This document shows, one piece after another, positions 1 through 9,136 of a DNA stretch of 64,000 nucleotides. A model generated the notes under the pieces. That model had not been told where the DNA came from, searched no databases, and saw only the letters and a program-made list of their open reading frames with translations. Made by a program: the position numbers and the translations under genes. Position 1 is the first letter of the stretch, and the number at the start of each line of letters is the position of its first letter. The DNA comes from Deinococcus seoulensis (GTDB taxonomy: Bacteria > Deinococcota > Deinococci > Deinococcales > Deinococcaceae): assembly GCF_014648115.1 (NCBI RefSeq), contig NZ_BMQM01000018.1, positions 1 to 64,000 on the forward strand, given 5' to 3'.

Positions 1-9
1 CATGCATCG

Positions 10-42
<33 letters not shown>

Positions 43-190
43 ACCAGCGAATCTGTCAACACCCTGTTCCCGATCAACACTTCACGCTTGCCGCCACGCT
101 GCCCGGCACGCCTGCCAGAACGGCGTTCCCCGGACGCCTCTCACCCCGAGTGGCCGCGCACACACCACGCAGCTGCCATGCAGGCACCAC

Positions 191-970
191 ATGAAGGACC
201 GCCATCATGGGCGTATGTTCCGCCTCTGCGTTCGCCTGTCCCTGCCGCCTGTCCTGTTCGCGGGCGCGCTGCTCTCCTGCGTCCTCTCCCCCGCCGCTTC
301 GGGGTTGAAGGTCGAACCGGTCGTCGCGGGCGGCACCCTCTACACGGTCGCCACCGTGAATCCCGGCCGGGACCGCCTGCAACTGCACTGGCTGAACCCC
401 ACCACCCGCGCCCCGTACACCACCTTCACGCAGTTACGGGCGCGGCTGCGTAAGGAAGGCCGCACGCTGACCTTCGCCACGAACAGCGGCATCTACGCGC
501 CGGGCCTGAAACCGCTGGGCCTGCACGTCGAGAACGGGCGGACGCTGGTGCCGCTGAACATGGCCCGCAGCGGCGGGAACTTCGCGCTGCTGCCCAACGG
601 CGTGTTCTGGGTGAAAGGCGCGCAGGCTGGCGTGACCGAAACGCGCCAGTACGCCACGCTGAACGTGCAGCCCACCTTTGCCACGCAGTCCGGCCCGCTG
701 CTGCTCCGGGGCGGGAAGGTCCACCCGGAATTCAACCGGGGCAGCACGTCGTTCAAACTGCGCAGCGGCGTCGGTGTGTGCCGGGACGGACAGGTGCGCT
801 TTGCGGTGAGTGCCGGGCCGGTGAACTTCTACTCGTTCGCGGTGTTCTTCCGGGACACCCTGGGCTGTCCGGACGCCCTGTACCTGGACGGCAGCATCAG
901 CGCCTACGCCACCAGCGACCGCAGCACGCAACTGGCGGACTTCGCGGGCATCTGGAGCGTGAGCCGCTGA
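191..970 (+). CDS. Secreted phosphodiester glycosidase-like protein (DUF2233/NAGPA domain)
   Basis: About 259 residues. A hydrophobic signal segment follows a basic start ([12 protein letters not shown]...), so the protein is probably exported. The body fits the DUF2233/NAGPA family: FATNSGIY in the first third and YLDGSISAY near the C-terminus resemble the conserved core of phosphodiester alpha-GlcNAcase-like enzymes, which act on sugar phosphodiesters. The frame is open back to base 2, but upstream translation is low-complexity and unlike a protein. I chose ATG 191; ATG 215, directly before the signal peptide, is equally possible, and neither has a clear ribosome binding site. Family call is fairly sure; substrate unknown. 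Confidence 0.75.
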   Translation: MKDRHHGRMFRLCVRLSLPPVLFAGALLSCVLSPAASGLKVEPVVAGGTLYTVATVNPGRDRLQLHWLNPTTRAPYTTFTQLRARLRKEGRTLTFATNSGIYAPGLKPLGLHVENGRTLVPLNMARSGGNFALLPNGVFWVKGAQAGVTETRQYATLNVQPTFATQSGPLLLRGGKVHPEFNRGSTSFKLRSGVGVCRDGQVRFAVSAGPVNFYSFAVFFRDTLGCPDALYLDGSISAYATSDRSTQLADFAGIWSVSR

Positions 971-1019
971 CCATCCGCCCCACACGACCCGCCCTGCACA
1001 AGCGGTCCCTATAGAAGGA

Positions 1020-1159
1020 TCATACGGATTCCGTTTGTTTCGCTGACAATCCGGAACTTCACCGGATTGCCAGCTCCACGCCCGGAACCCGTTTTTCTCC
1101 TACTCGCATCCGCTCGGATTGAACGGTCTTTGCAGCCCATTCAATCGGAGTCCGTATCA
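1020..1159 (+). repeat. 140-bp TIR repeat, family A, copy 1
   Basis: Terminal inverted repeats TGATACGGATTCCG-like (here starting TCATACGG) and CGGAGTCCGTATCA bound a 140-bp unit. Inside are a perfect hairpin CAATCCGG-aacttca-CCGGATTG and a second weaker inverted repeat GATTGAA/TTCAATC near the right end. The same unit recurs at 14658, 18069 and 47171, with a lone right end at 22514. It has no coding capacity. Unlike copies 2 and 3 it stands free, 50 bp after the stop of the upstream gene. Confidence 0.9.
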
Positions 1160-1195
1160 GAGCCGCCCGGTTCCCCTGAAGGAATGGGCGGCTCT
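1159..1195 (-). terminator. Hairpin downstream of the DUF937 gene
   Basis: Perfect 10-bp inverted repeat AGAGCCGCCC/GGGCGGCTCT with a 17-nt loop, abutting repeat copy 1. It lies about 50 bp past the stop of the minus-strand DUF937 gene and could end that transcript, but no T-tract follows. Confidence 0.3.
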
Positions 1196-1204
1196 GCTGC
1201 CTGC

Positions 1205-1253
1205 TTACTGCCTGTTTACTGCCTGAAGGTCACTGCCTGACGGTTACTGCTTG
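1205..1253 (-). repeat. Degenerate 10-bp tandem repeat carrying stop codons in three frames
   Basis: Four units of TTACTGCCTG type start at 1205, 1216, 1230 and 1244. On the minus strand each reads CAGGCAGTAA or a variant, so each has a TAA or TGA. Their spacing of 11, 14 and 14 places stops in all three reading frames. The first unit read from the gene (1244-1253) holds the last codons and stop of the DUF937 gene. Confidence 0.7.
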
Positions 1254-3736
1254 ACGGTCAGGGTGACGCTACTGAGAGGCTCGGCAGCCGCGTCACCCGT
1301 GGGGCGGACCTCGTAGGTGATGGTGCCCGCGCCGGGGCGGCTCTGGTAGCTCCAGCCGCAGGTGGCGTCCAGCGGGATGGCCTTGGTGCCGATAGTCCGG
1401 TCGCCGCGCTTGACGGTCACGCTGTACCCCTCGCCCTGCCCGACCCCGCCGAAGCGGAAGGGTTCGCTGACGGTCTGGCCGTCCGTGATGCTCAGGGTGT
1501 AGTCCTCGGTGCAGTCGGCGGCGCTGGCGTCGGCACTGGCGGCCGCGACCGTCGCGCTGACCGTTCCGAGTTCCGTGCCGTCCGGGCCGTTGACCGAGTA
1601 GGTGTGCGCGCCCGCGGCGGGGCTGGGCACGTCGAAGGTCCAGGTGCCGTCCTCGCCGATGGTGACCTTGCCGAGGCTGGTGCCGTCCTCGAACAGTTCC
1701 ACTTCCTCGCCGGGCGTGCCGGTGCCGTTCATGGTGAAACCGCCCGCCGGGAGTTCCTGATCGGCCGTGGGGGCGCTGATCGCGAAGGCCGCCGGGGTCG
1801 CCGCGCCGTCCGCATCGGTGCCAGTCGTGTCGGTGCCAGTCGTGTCGGTACCGGTCGTATCAGTGCCGGTCATGTCCGTGCCGTCGTCAGCAGCGCCGCT
1901 CGCGTCGCCACTCGTGTCGTCGGCGGGGGCCGCGCCGTCAGCGCCCTCGGTAATGTTCACCTTGAACTCGCTGCGGGCCGAGCCGCTGTCCACGGTGTAC
2001 GTGTGCTCACCCACGGTCGGGGCGGGCAGGTCGGCCGACCAGTTGCCGTCGTCACCGACCGTGGCGGTCCCCACGTCCTGACCCTCGTCCTGGATGGTCA
2101 GGGTCGCGCCGGCCGGGCCGGTACCGCTCATGGTGAACGGCTGGGGCGGCAGGTTCGCGTCGGAAGACGGGTTGGTGACCAGAATGCTGGCCGCCGTGTC
2201 GGTCGCCGTGGTGGCCGTTCCCGCCGTGTCCGTGGACGGACGGTTGACCAGCCAGCAGCCGCCCAGCAGCAACAGCAGCAACAGCGGAATGATCCACCAG
2301 GGGAAGCCGCCCCGGCGTTTCTCCTCGGGAGGCGTGGGCGGCGTACCCGCCGGAGGCACCGGCGCAGGCGCGACCGGCGGCACGGCCGGACGGGGTGCGC
2401 CCGCCATGGCCGCAGCCGTCCCAGCGGCGGCCAGTCCACCGGCGCCCAGCAGCGCGCCCAGGCTACTCAGGCCGCTGGGCAGCAGACCCGCGAGGCCCGC
2501 GCCCATGCCGCCCAGCACGCCGCTGAAGCCAGCCGCGCCCAGGCCGCCGCTGCGGGCGCGGTTGCCCAGCACGCCCAGCACCAGCGGGGTCATCAGGGCC
2601 AGCAGGCGCCCGGCGCTGGCGCCACTGCCGCCCAGCGCGGTACCCAGTCGGCCCGCGACCTGATCCACATTCCCGAACAGGCCGCCCAGCAGGCCGCGCC
2701 CCTGGCCCTCGATGCGGGCGGATTCGGCGGCGTCGTCCAGCACGGCCGTGTTCAGGTGGCCGTCCGTGTCGGCCAGCGGTTCGAAGGGCCGGGCCATGTT
2801 CAGCACGTCCTGCGCGCCCGCCTCGGTGCGGCCCTTGTTCACCAGTGAATTCAGGATCAGCGGCAGCGCCGCCTGCGCCGCCCGCCTGGACGCGCCGCCA
2901 CCGAACCCGGCGGAGGTTCCGATGCGTTCGGCGGCCGGGCCGCTGAACTGCCCCTTCAGGAACTCCAGCAGGCCAGCGGCGCTGTCGTCACGGGCGACCA
3001 CGCCCGCCGCCATGCCCGCCGCCGTCCCCGCTGCCACGCCCAGGGTGGCGGCACCTGCCGCGCCGGGCACCGGAGTGTCCAGACGGGGCGTGTCCAGACG
3101 TGGCGTGTCCAGCGACGGGACGTTCACGGCCGGAGGTGCGATGTCCGGCACGACCGGGGTGGGGGCCGTCAGGTCCGGCGCGGCGACCTTGCCGAGCGCT
3201 CCGCCCAGTCCCACTCCGCTCAGTGCCGCTCCGCCCAGTGCGGTGGCTCCGGCTCCGGCGCCCAGCAGTCCGCCCAGTTGCCCTTTCAGGCCGCCGAGCA
3301 TCCCGCCGACGTTGCCGCCGTTCACGCCGGCGCGGCCGAGCTGGCTCAGCAGGAGCGGCAGGGCCATGCCCAGCATCTTCTGCACGCCGCCGCCCGCCGC
3401 GCCGGTCTGCGCCGCCACCGTCTGAGTGAGGGTCGCGCCGCGGTCGCCCAGCAGCACCGACCCGAGCAGGTCACCGGCCTGCTGGAGGTTCTGCGGGCCG
3501 TCCGCGCCTTCCAGGGCTTCCTGCACGCTGCCGAATTGCGGGAGGTTCTGGATGGCCTCGGCGATCTGCGCCTGCCCCTGGGCGCCGCGCGCATGATCGG
3601 CCAGCGCGTCGAGTTGCAGGGGCAGACCGGCGCTCAGGACGCGCTGCGCGGTCTGGGCGTCCAGCCCGGCGACCTGCCCGAGACGGGCGGCCCCGTCACC
3701 TCCGAAGAACGATTGAATCGAGTCTGTGATGTTCAT
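1244..3736 (-). CDS. DUF937 protein with a central transmembrane segment and Ig-like repeats
   Basis: About 830 residues. The start at 3736 ([13 protein letters not shown]) is preceded by AGGAGG, so the longer upstream frame is not used. The N-terminal half is Gly/Ala/Leu-rich and matches DUF937 (YidB-like), apparently in more than one copy (repeated [24 protein letters not shown] motifs). Then come a Pro-rich stretch, one membrane helix at about residues 478-498 ([14 protein letters not shown]), and three Ig-like beta domains with recurring [10 protein letters not shown], GxW and HTYTV motifs. A low-complexity TDTTG linker separates the first two. The likely topology is a cytoplasmic DUF937 part and an exported Ig part. 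Function is unknown; the combination is unusual. Confidence 0.8.
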   Translation of the reverse strand: MNITDSIQSFFGGDGAARLGQVAGLDAQTAQRVLSAGLPLQLDALADHARGAQGQAQIAEAIQNLPQFGSVQEALEGADGPQNLQQAGDLLGSVLLGDRGATLTQTVAAQTGAAGGGVQKMLGMALPLLLSQLGRAGVNGGNVGGMLGGLKGQLGGLLGAGAGATALGGAALSGVGLGGALGKVAAPDLTAPTPVVPDIAPPAVNVPSLDTPRLDTPRLDTPVPGAAGAATLGVAAGTAAGMAAGVVARDDSAAGLLEFLKGQFSGPAAERIGTSAGFGGGASRRAAQAALPLILNSLVNKGRTEAGAQDVLNMARPFEPLADTDGHLNTAVLDDAAESARIEGQGRGLLGGLFGNVDQVAGRLGTALGGSGASAGRLLALMTPLVLGVLGNRARSGGLGAAGFSGVLGGMGAGLAGLLPSGLSSLGALLGAGGLAAAGTAAAMAGAPRPAVPPVAPAPVPPAGTPPTPPEEKRRGGFPWWIIPLLLLLLLGGCWLVNRPSTDTAGTATTATDTAASILVTNPSSDANLPPQPFTMSGTGPAGATLTIQDEGQDVGTATVGDDGNWSADLPAPTVGEHTYTVDSGSARSEFKVNITEGADGAAPADDTSGDASGAADDGTDMTGTDTTGTDTTGTDTTGTDADGAATPAAFAISAPTADQELPAGGFTMNGTGTPGEEVELFEDGTSLGKVTIGEDGTWTFDVPSPAAGAHTYSVNGPDGTELGTVSATVAAASADASAADCTEDYTLSITDGQTVSEPFRFGGVGQGEGYSVTVKRGDRTIGTKAIPLDATCGWSYQSRPGAGTITYEVRPTGDAAAEPLSSVTLTVKQ

Positions 3737-4069
3737 GACGCCTCCTGGGAACTGCCGTGAAGCTGAAGAACCTGCCACTGAAGTAGGTGACCCTGCATGG
3801 CCGCGCCGCCCGCAGCGAGACACGAGCGGCTACCGGCGCAAGTGTAAATTATTTCACTCTGTCAGGGCAGTGGGGATGGAACGCCACCCACCGTAACACC
3901 TCCGGCAGGGCAGCGTTCCAGACGACATAAATGCCTTTCTTTAACGATTCGCGCCCGCGCTTCCCCCCATCAGGGGCATGCGCCCAGTCGGCACGCAGTG
4001 GGGCGCAGCAGCCACCGGCCACCGCGCCCCGTTCCCACCGCGCCCCATTGCTGCCCCCTGCTGGCGGCC
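3737..4069 (-). promoter_or_regulatory. Intergenic stretch with a candidate promoter for the DUF937 gene
   Basis: No credible gene in these 333 bases. On the minus strand TACACT (complement of 3841-3846) is a good -10 box in an AT-rich pocket (GAAATAATTTACACT); it would give a leader of about 100 nt. A half-site GACATAA at 3924-3930 resembles half of the radiation/desiccation response motif, but the other half is missing. The rest is GC-rich filler with CCGCGCCCC runs. Confidence 0.35.
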
Positions 4070-4666
4070 CTACCGGCCATCCCTGCGGCGGTAGGTGCTC
4101 TGCACGAACCCACTGCCGCTGAACACCCGCGCCGACACCAGCTTCAGGGGCAGGTCGGCGCCCAGCGGCCCGAACAGCGGGCGGCCCCGCCCCAGCAGTA
4201 CCGGCACGACCGTGACCGTCAGTTCGTCGATCAGTCCGGCCCGCAGGAACGCCTGCACGGTCTGCCCGCCGTCCACGTACACGGCCCGCGCGCCCAGGTG
4301 ACCCAGTTCCTCCGCGACCTGCTCGGGCGTGCCAGCCATGACCTGCACCGCGCCGCGCAGGGCCGGCGGCAGGTCGGCGGCCGTCAGGGTGCGGCTCAGG
4401 ACGACCACCCGCAACCCCGCGTACGGCCACTCCGGGAAGTCCCGGACGGTCCCGAAGGTCTCCCGGCCCATCAGCAGGGTGTCCACGCCCGCCATGAACG
4501 CCGCGTACCCGTGATCCTCGCCCGCCGGGGCTGGAGCGCTGTCCGGAGTGGCTCCCGGCAGCCAGTCCAGGCGACCGTCCGGCCGAGCGATCAGGCCGTC
4601 CAGACTGACCGCCACGAACACCCGGAACTCAGGCCGCGCGCCACCCGCAAGGGCCGCGCCACCCAT
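4070..4666 (-). CDS. Dihydrofolate reductase family protein (RibD C-terminal-like domain)
   Basis: 198 residues. VFVAVSLDGLIARPDGRLDWLP at the N-terminus, LLMGRETFGTV, VVVLSRTL, VYVDGGQTVQAFLRAGLIDELTVTVVPVLLGRGRPLF are the hallmarks of the DHFR/RibD-C reductase fold, which binds NADPH. The true substrate is unknown; these stand-alone versions are usually not the main folate DHFR. The start codon overlaps the rodA stop (ATGA at 4664-4668), so the two are translationally coupled in a minD-minE-rodA-DHFR-like run. Confidence 0.8.
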   Translation of the reverse strand: MGGAALAGGARPEFRVFVAVSLDGLIARPDGRLDWLPGATPDSAPAPAGEDHGYAAFMAGVDTLLMGRETFGTVRDFPEWPYAGLRVVVLSRTLTAADLPPALRGAVQVMAGTPEQVAEELGHLGARAVYVDGGQTVQAFLRAGLIDELTVTVVPVLLGRGRPLFGPLGADLPLKLVSARVFSGSGFVQSTYRRRDGR

Positions 4667-5733
4667 CAGATACGCCCCTCGTACCGGTCCCGGTGCACGA
4701 CATACGCCAGTCCCAGCGTGCTCAGGGTACTGACCAGACTGCTCAGGCCGTAACTGATGAGCGGCAACGTGATCCCGGTCAACGGCAGGACACTCAGGGC
4801 CGCGCCGATGTTCTCAAGGACCTGAAACCCGATCTGCCCCAGAATCCCGGCGAACAGCACCTGATCCTGCAAGCGGGGCGCCTCGCCCGCCATGCCCGCC
4901 AGCCCCCAGAACAACCCGCCGTACAGCAGCAGCACCACCACGCCCCCCACGAACCCCTGTTCCTCCAGCCACGTGGACACCGCGAAGTCCGTGTGCGCCT
5001 CCGGCAGGAACCCGTTGTGCGACTGACTGCCCTGCTTGTACCCCTTGCCCTGCAACCCACCGCTGCCCACCGCGATGGTGCTCTGAATCACCTGGTACCC
5101 CGCCCCGCGCGGGTCCTGGTACGGGTCCAGGAAGATCGTCAGGCGCTTCTGCTGGTACGGCTCCAGGTGCGGGTACAGCACCGTCGGTACCGCCGTTCCC
5201 ACCACCAGCGCCGCCAGCAGCGCGTGCCACACCGGCATGCGCGCCGCGAGCATCATCACGGCGAACATGACGCTCAGCACGATCGCCCCCCCGAAATCCT
5301 GAATGACGACCAGACCCAGCGCGGGCAGGAACACTGCCAGTGCCCGCCCGTACGTGGACAGACCCTTGAACCCCTCGCGCAGCGTGACGGCCAGCATCAG
5401 GATCAACGCGAACTTCAGGATCTCCAGCGGCTGGAACTGCAGCGGCCCCAGCACAATCCAGTTCCGCTGCCCGTTCACCTCCTTCCCGATCACGAAGGTA
5501 CTGACCTGCATCAGCAGCGCCAGCCCGTACAGGTACGGCGCCACGCGGTAGATGCGGTCCCGGCCCGCCCACCACATCAGCGCGATCGGCACGGCCGCCA
5601 GCACCACGCCCAGCATCTGCTTGGTGAACACGCCGCTCGACACGCGCGGCGACAGGGCCGCCGTACTGACCGTCATCAGACCCACCGCCAGCAGGGCCGC
5701 GATGATCACGGGAAACCGCAGGTCGTACTTCAA
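4666..5733 (-). CDS. rodA: Rod-shape/peptidoglycan glycosyltransferase of the SEDS family
   Basis: 355 residues with about ten membrane helices. It matches FtsW/RodA/SpoVE proteins, which polymerise lipid II into glycan strands. Diagnostic stretches are LGPLQFQPLEILKFALIL, PYQDPRGAGYQVIQSTIAVGSGG, GFLPEAHTDFAVSTWLEEQGFVG and PLTGITLPLISYGLSSLVS. RodA is preferred over FtsW because of the shorter length and its position just downstream of minD-minE on the same strand. The stop overlaps the next gene by ATGA. Confidence 0.88.
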   Translation of the reverse strand: MKYDLRFPVIIAALLAVGLMTVSTAALSPRVSSGVFTKQMLGVVLAAVPIALMWWAGRDRIYRVAPYLYGLALLMQVSTFVIGKEVNGQRNWIVLGPLQFQPLEILKFALILMLAVTLREGFKGLSTYGRALAVFLPALGLVVIQDFGGAIVLSVMFAVMMLAARMPVWHALLAALVVGTAVPTVLYPHLEPYQQKRLTIFLDPYQDPRGAGYQVIQSTIAVGSGGLQGKGYKQGSQSHNGFLPEAHTDFAVSTWLEEQGFVGGVVVLLLYGGLFWGLAGMAGEAPRLQDQVLFAGILGQIGFQVLENIGAALSVLPLTGITLPLISYGLSSLVSTLSTLGLAYVVHRDRYEGRI

Positions 5734-5889
5734 GGCATTCCCCGCAGCGGCGCCCGCACGGGCACCCCGGAGTGAACAGCAGACAGAACATTCAAACGCG
5801 ACACCCCCACAGGCTACGGCGTGCAGGGGTGAAGGTGCTTAGAAAGGTGCCTAGAGCGGTGAACGCACCGGGCCGCGCGAGAGGCAGAC

Positions 5890-6150
5890 TCAGCGGTTGC
5901 GTTCGGCCGCGCGGCCCGGCGAATCCTCATCCAGCGGAATGTTCGCCATCAGGACCACCATGTCGCCCCGCTGCTCGATCTCCACGGAACTGTTCCCCGT
6001 CGGGAAGTACCGCTTGACGACCTCCAGCAGATCGTTGCGCAACGCGTCCACCTTGCCGGGCGGAATCTGCGCCCGGTCGTACGCCAGCACCAGCTCCAGG
6101 CGGTCTTTCAGGGTCTCCTTGGTCCGGCCGCGCTTCATCCACGAGAACAC
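5890..6150 (-). CDS. minE: Cell division topological specificity factor MinE
   Basis: 86 residues, close to the usual MinE length. FSWMKRGRTKETLKDRLELVLAYDRAQIPPGKVDALRNDLLEVVKRYF is the typical N-terminal MinD-binding and membrane-targeting part, followed by the beta-strand dimerisation part (VEIEQRGDMVVLMANIPLD). It stimulates MinD ATPase and helps place the division site. It starts 1 base after the minD stop, so the pair is one transcript. Confidence 0.95.
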   Translation of the reverse strand: MFSWMKRGRTKETLKDRLELVLAYDRAQIPPGKVDALRNDLLEVVKRYFPTGNSSVEIEQRGDMVVLMANIPLDEDSPGRAAERNR

Positions 6151-6151
6151 G

Positions 6152-6952
6152 TCAGGCCCCCCCGAACAGTCGGCGCAGCGCCGCCAGGAACCCCTTGTCC
6201 TCCTCGAACTTCGGGTACGGCACGTCCTCGCCCTTCAGGCGCCGCGCGGTCGCCATGAACGCCTCGCCCGCCTTCGTCTTCCCCAGCACCGCCGGCTCCC
6301 CCACGTTCGTCGAGATGATGATCCCCTCGTCCTCCGGCACGATCCCGATCGGCTTGACCCCCAGGATGTCCAGAATGTCCGCCTCCGAGAGCATGTTCCC
6401 GCTCGCCACCATCTTCGGACGCAGGCGGTTGATGACCAGCCGGATCTCACTGACCTGCTGAGCCTCCAGCAGCCCGATGATGCGGTCCGCGTCACGCACG
6501 CTGGACACCTCCGGGTTCACGACCACCAGCGCCCCCTCCGCCGGGGCGGCCGCCGTCTTGAAACCCGACTCGATCCCCGCCGGAGAATCGATCAGAATCC
6601 GGTCGAAGCCCTCGGTCTCGATCAGGTCACGCACCACACCCCGGAACACCTCCGGGTCCAGCGCGTCCTTGTCACGCGTCTGACTGGCGGGCAGCAGGAA
6701 CAGGTTCTCCACCCGCTTATCCCGGATCAGCGCCTGAGACATGCGGCACTTGCCTTCCAGCACGTCCACCAGATCGAACACCACCCGCGACTCCAGACCC
6801 ATCACCACATCCAGGTTCCGCAGGCCCACATCCACGTCAATGACCGCGACCTTCTCACCCAGTTTCGCGAGTGCCGCTCCTATGTTCGCGGTGGTCGTGG
6901 TTTTACCCACGCCCCCCTTGCCGGACGTGACCACAATAACCTTGGCATTCAT
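6152..6952 (-). CDS. minD: Septum site-determining ATPase MinD
   Basis: 266 residues from ATG 6952; the longer frame upstream is not used because the family begins MxAKVIVVTSGKGGVGKTTTTANIG, the deviant Walker A motif seen here. Further support: VIDVDVGLRNLDVVMGLE, ILIDSPAGIESG, VVNPEVSSVRDADRIIGLL, and a C-terminal amphipathic tail for membrane binding. A TACACT box 8 bases upstream suggests a leaderless transcript. minE follows directly; no minC is seen in this locus. Confidence 0.96.
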   Translation of the reverse strand: MNAKVIVVTSGKGGVGKTTTTANIGAALAKLGEKVAVIDVDVGLRNLDVVMGLESRVVFDLVDVLEGKCRMSQALIRDKRVENLFLLPASQTRDKDALDPEVFRGVVRDLIETEGFDRILIDSPAGIESGFKTAAAPAEGALVVVNPEVSSVRDADRIIGLLEAQQVSEIRLVINRLRPKMVASGNMLSEADILDILGVKPIGIVPEDEGIIISTNVGEPAVLGKTKAGEAFMATARRLKGEDVPYPKFEEDKGFLAALRRLFGGA

Positions 6953-6960
6953 CTTCAGGC

Positions 6961-6966
6961 AGTGTA
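6961..6966 (-). promoter_or_regulatory. -10 box of the minD-minE-rodA transcript
   Basis: TACACT on the minus strand ends 8 bases before the minD ATG, the spacing expected of a leaderless mRNA, which is common in Deinococcus. There is no Shine-Dalgarno sequence before the ATG. Confidence 0.6.
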
Positions 6967-7101
6967 CAGCCCAACCCTGAGAGACGCGCCCGCGAATGAC
7001 AGGCTGACTGCAGAACGGGTAGCGGTGCCGGGCCGAGCATGTCAAGCGAATCCGAGCCGCATTCCCTTACGCCGCATTGGTAGTTTCCGGGCGGAGGAAT
7101 C

Positions 7102-9018
7102 ATGAAACTCAACCGCTCTGCCCTGGCCCTGCTTCCACTGACCGCCACTCTGGCCGCCTGCAACCCCACTCCGACCCCCGCCGCGCCGGACCCCATGGCT
7201 CCCTTCACCGGTCAGACCCTGGGCTGGGCCGCGTGTGACGCCACCATCCTGGGCAGCGACAACGCCGACCTGTTCAGCGAACTGGGCAGCCGCCTGCAGT
7301 GCGCCGACATGACCGTTCCGCAGAACTGGGCCAAACCCGACGCCGGCACGCTGAGCGTCTCGCTGATCCGCGTGACTGCCAGCGACAGCAAGCAGCGGCA
7401 GGGCGCGATCTTCTTCAATCCGGGCGGCCCCGGCGGCGACGGCCTGTCGTTCGCGCCGTTCAACGCCTACTTCTGGGCCAACGGCGACACCAGCACCACG
7501 CGCGGCGCCAACCTGAAGAAGATGACCGAGCAGTACGACCTGATCGGTTTCTCCCCGCGTGGCGTGGGGGCCAGCAGCCGCCTGTACTGCGGCAGCAACG
7601 AACTGATCGACCCGATCAACCCGCCCGCCGCCGACCGCAGCGCCGCCAACGTGAACCGCATGATCCGCGCCGGGAAGCTGACCGCCCTGGCCTGCCAGAA
7701 AAACCCGCTGACGCCGTTTATCAACACCGACGCCACCGCCCGCGACCTGAACCTGGCGCGGCAACTGCTGGGCGACCAGAAACTGAACTACATCGGGTAC
7801 TCGTACGGCACGTGGCTGGGCTCCTGGTACGCCAAGACCTTCCCCGAACACACCGGGCGGATGCTGCTGGACGGCAACATGTCCTGGAACGAGACCATGC
7901 AGGACGCCTTCGGCCTGCAACCCGCCGCCTTCGAACGGGACTTCCGCGACTCTGCCGCGCCGTACCTGGCACGTCAGAACGCGTACTTCGGTCTGGGCGC
8001 GACCGGCACCGACGTGTACACCACGCAGAACGAGCTAGAAGAGAACCTGCGCTTCATCACCAGCCGCTACATCGTGCAGTTCATGTACGGCCGCGACAGC
8101 CTGCCCCTGATCGGCGTCGTCCTGAAACCCGCCGCCGTGCTCAGCAGCCTGATCAAGGCCAAGCCGGCTGCCACGACCAACGAACTGGGCACCCTGGCCC
8201 TGAAACAGACTTACTTCCCGGATGCCGAAACCAACGACCTGGCCAAACAGCTGGCGCTGCTGTTCCTTCAGATCCGTGAGGACCTGCGTAACCCAGCACC
8301 GACCCCCGTCGAACTGGACACGTCCTCCTCGGTGTTCAGGGCCGTGACCTGCAACGACACTGCCTGGAAGTCCAACCTGAGCGCCGCCCGCGCCCTGGAC
8401 GACCGCGAGGCGCGCGACTACCCCCTGATCGGGGGCGCGTCGGTCAGCAACCCCTGCCTGCAGTGGAAAGGCGGCCCCAGTGTCCAGCAGCCCAAACTGC
8501 CCGCGAACATGCCGCCCGTCCTGATGCTCCAGAACGAACTGGACCCCGCCACGCCGCAGGAAGGCGCGCTGCGTGCCCTGAACAGCACGCCCAGCGCCCG
8601 CATGATCTTCATTGACGACGAACCCCAGCACGTCGCGTTCCCGTACGACACCGACTGCGTGGATACACCCATCACCGAGTACTTCCTGACCGGCAAGATG
8701 CCCAGCGACAAGCTGACCAACTGCGCCGCCCTGCCACTGCCCGGCGAGAACGCCGTCGTGCCGGTCAAGACGCAAGGTGTCATTCCCATGGCACGCAAAC
8801 GCGCCAATGACACCGTCGCCAAGAACCTGAAGGTGCAGAACGGCGCGCTGTGCGTCGCCACGCCCACCCTGAGCGCCCAGTCCCTGCGGGAACAGCGTGT
8901 CTCGTACGCCCGCGACGAGGCCCGCCGCATCATCGAACGGGATGCGCAACGCATCTTCACCGCGCAGGGTGCCTACGGCCTGCAGATCAAGCCGCTGATC
9001 ATGAACCGCTGCCAGTAA
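7102..9018 (+). CDS. Secreted lipoprotein alpha/beta-hydrolase of the tripeptidyl aminopeptidase (TAP-like, S33) family
   Basis: 638 residues. The start is fixed by GGAGG eight bases upstream. A signal peptide ending in LAAC (lipobox) predicts a lipid-anchored exported protein. IFFNPGGPGGDG is the oxyanion region, GYSYGT places the nucleophile at about Ser234, and NELDPATP (about Asp481) and QHVAF (about His510) complete the triad within the TAP-like C-terminal domain. Relatives are S33 peptidases cutting N-terminal tripeptides or prolyl bonds; the exact substrate cannot be read. It is transcribed divergently from minD. Confidence 0.85.
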   Translation: MKLNRSALALLPLTATLAACNPTPTPAAPDPMAPFTGQTLGWAACDATILGSDNADLFSELGSRLQCADMTVPQNWAKPDAGTLSVSLIRVTASDSKQRQGAIFFNPGGPGGDGLSFAPFNAYFWANGDTSTTRGANLKKMTEQYDLIGFSPRGVGASSRLYCGSNELIDPINPPAADRSAANVNRMIRAGKLTALACQKNPLTPFINTDATARDLNLARQLLGDQKLNYIGYSYGTWLGSWYAKTFPEHTGRMLLDGNMSWNETMQDAFGLQPAAFERDFRDSAAPYLARQNAYFGLGATGTDVYTTQNELEENLRFITSRYIVQFMYGRDSLPLIGVVLKPAAVLSSLIKAKPAATTNELGTLALKQTYFPDAETNDLAKQLALLFLQIREDLRNPAPTPVELDTSSSVFRAVTCNDTAWKSNLSAARALDDREARDYPLIGGASVSNPCLQWKGGPSVQQPKLPANMPPVLMLQNELDPATPQEGALRALNSTPSARMIFIDDEPQHVAFPYDTDCVDTPITEYFLTGKMPSDKLTNCAALPLPGENAVVPVKTQGVIPMARKRANDTVAKNLKVQNGALCVATPTLSAQSLREQRVSYARDEARRIIERDAQRIFTAQGAYGLQIKPLIMNRCQ

Positions 9019-9136
9019 CCCTTCCTGACGTGATCCTGTAATCCAGTGCGTCGCCCGGCGCGGCCCGTCCCTGTAGAGTGGCGGGCTGAACCTCTGTGCC
9101 CCCGGGGTGCTGGGTGCGGCGCAAGGGAAGGAGTAG

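Noticed and set aside
3924..3930. Radiation/desiccation response motif
   Set aside because: Only the GACATAA half is present; the TTATGTC half is missing.
3849..4430. 193-codon minus-strand ORF overlapping the DHFR-like gene
   Set aside because: It is a shifted frame of the DHFR-like gene and its spacer; translation is Arg/Gly low complexity.
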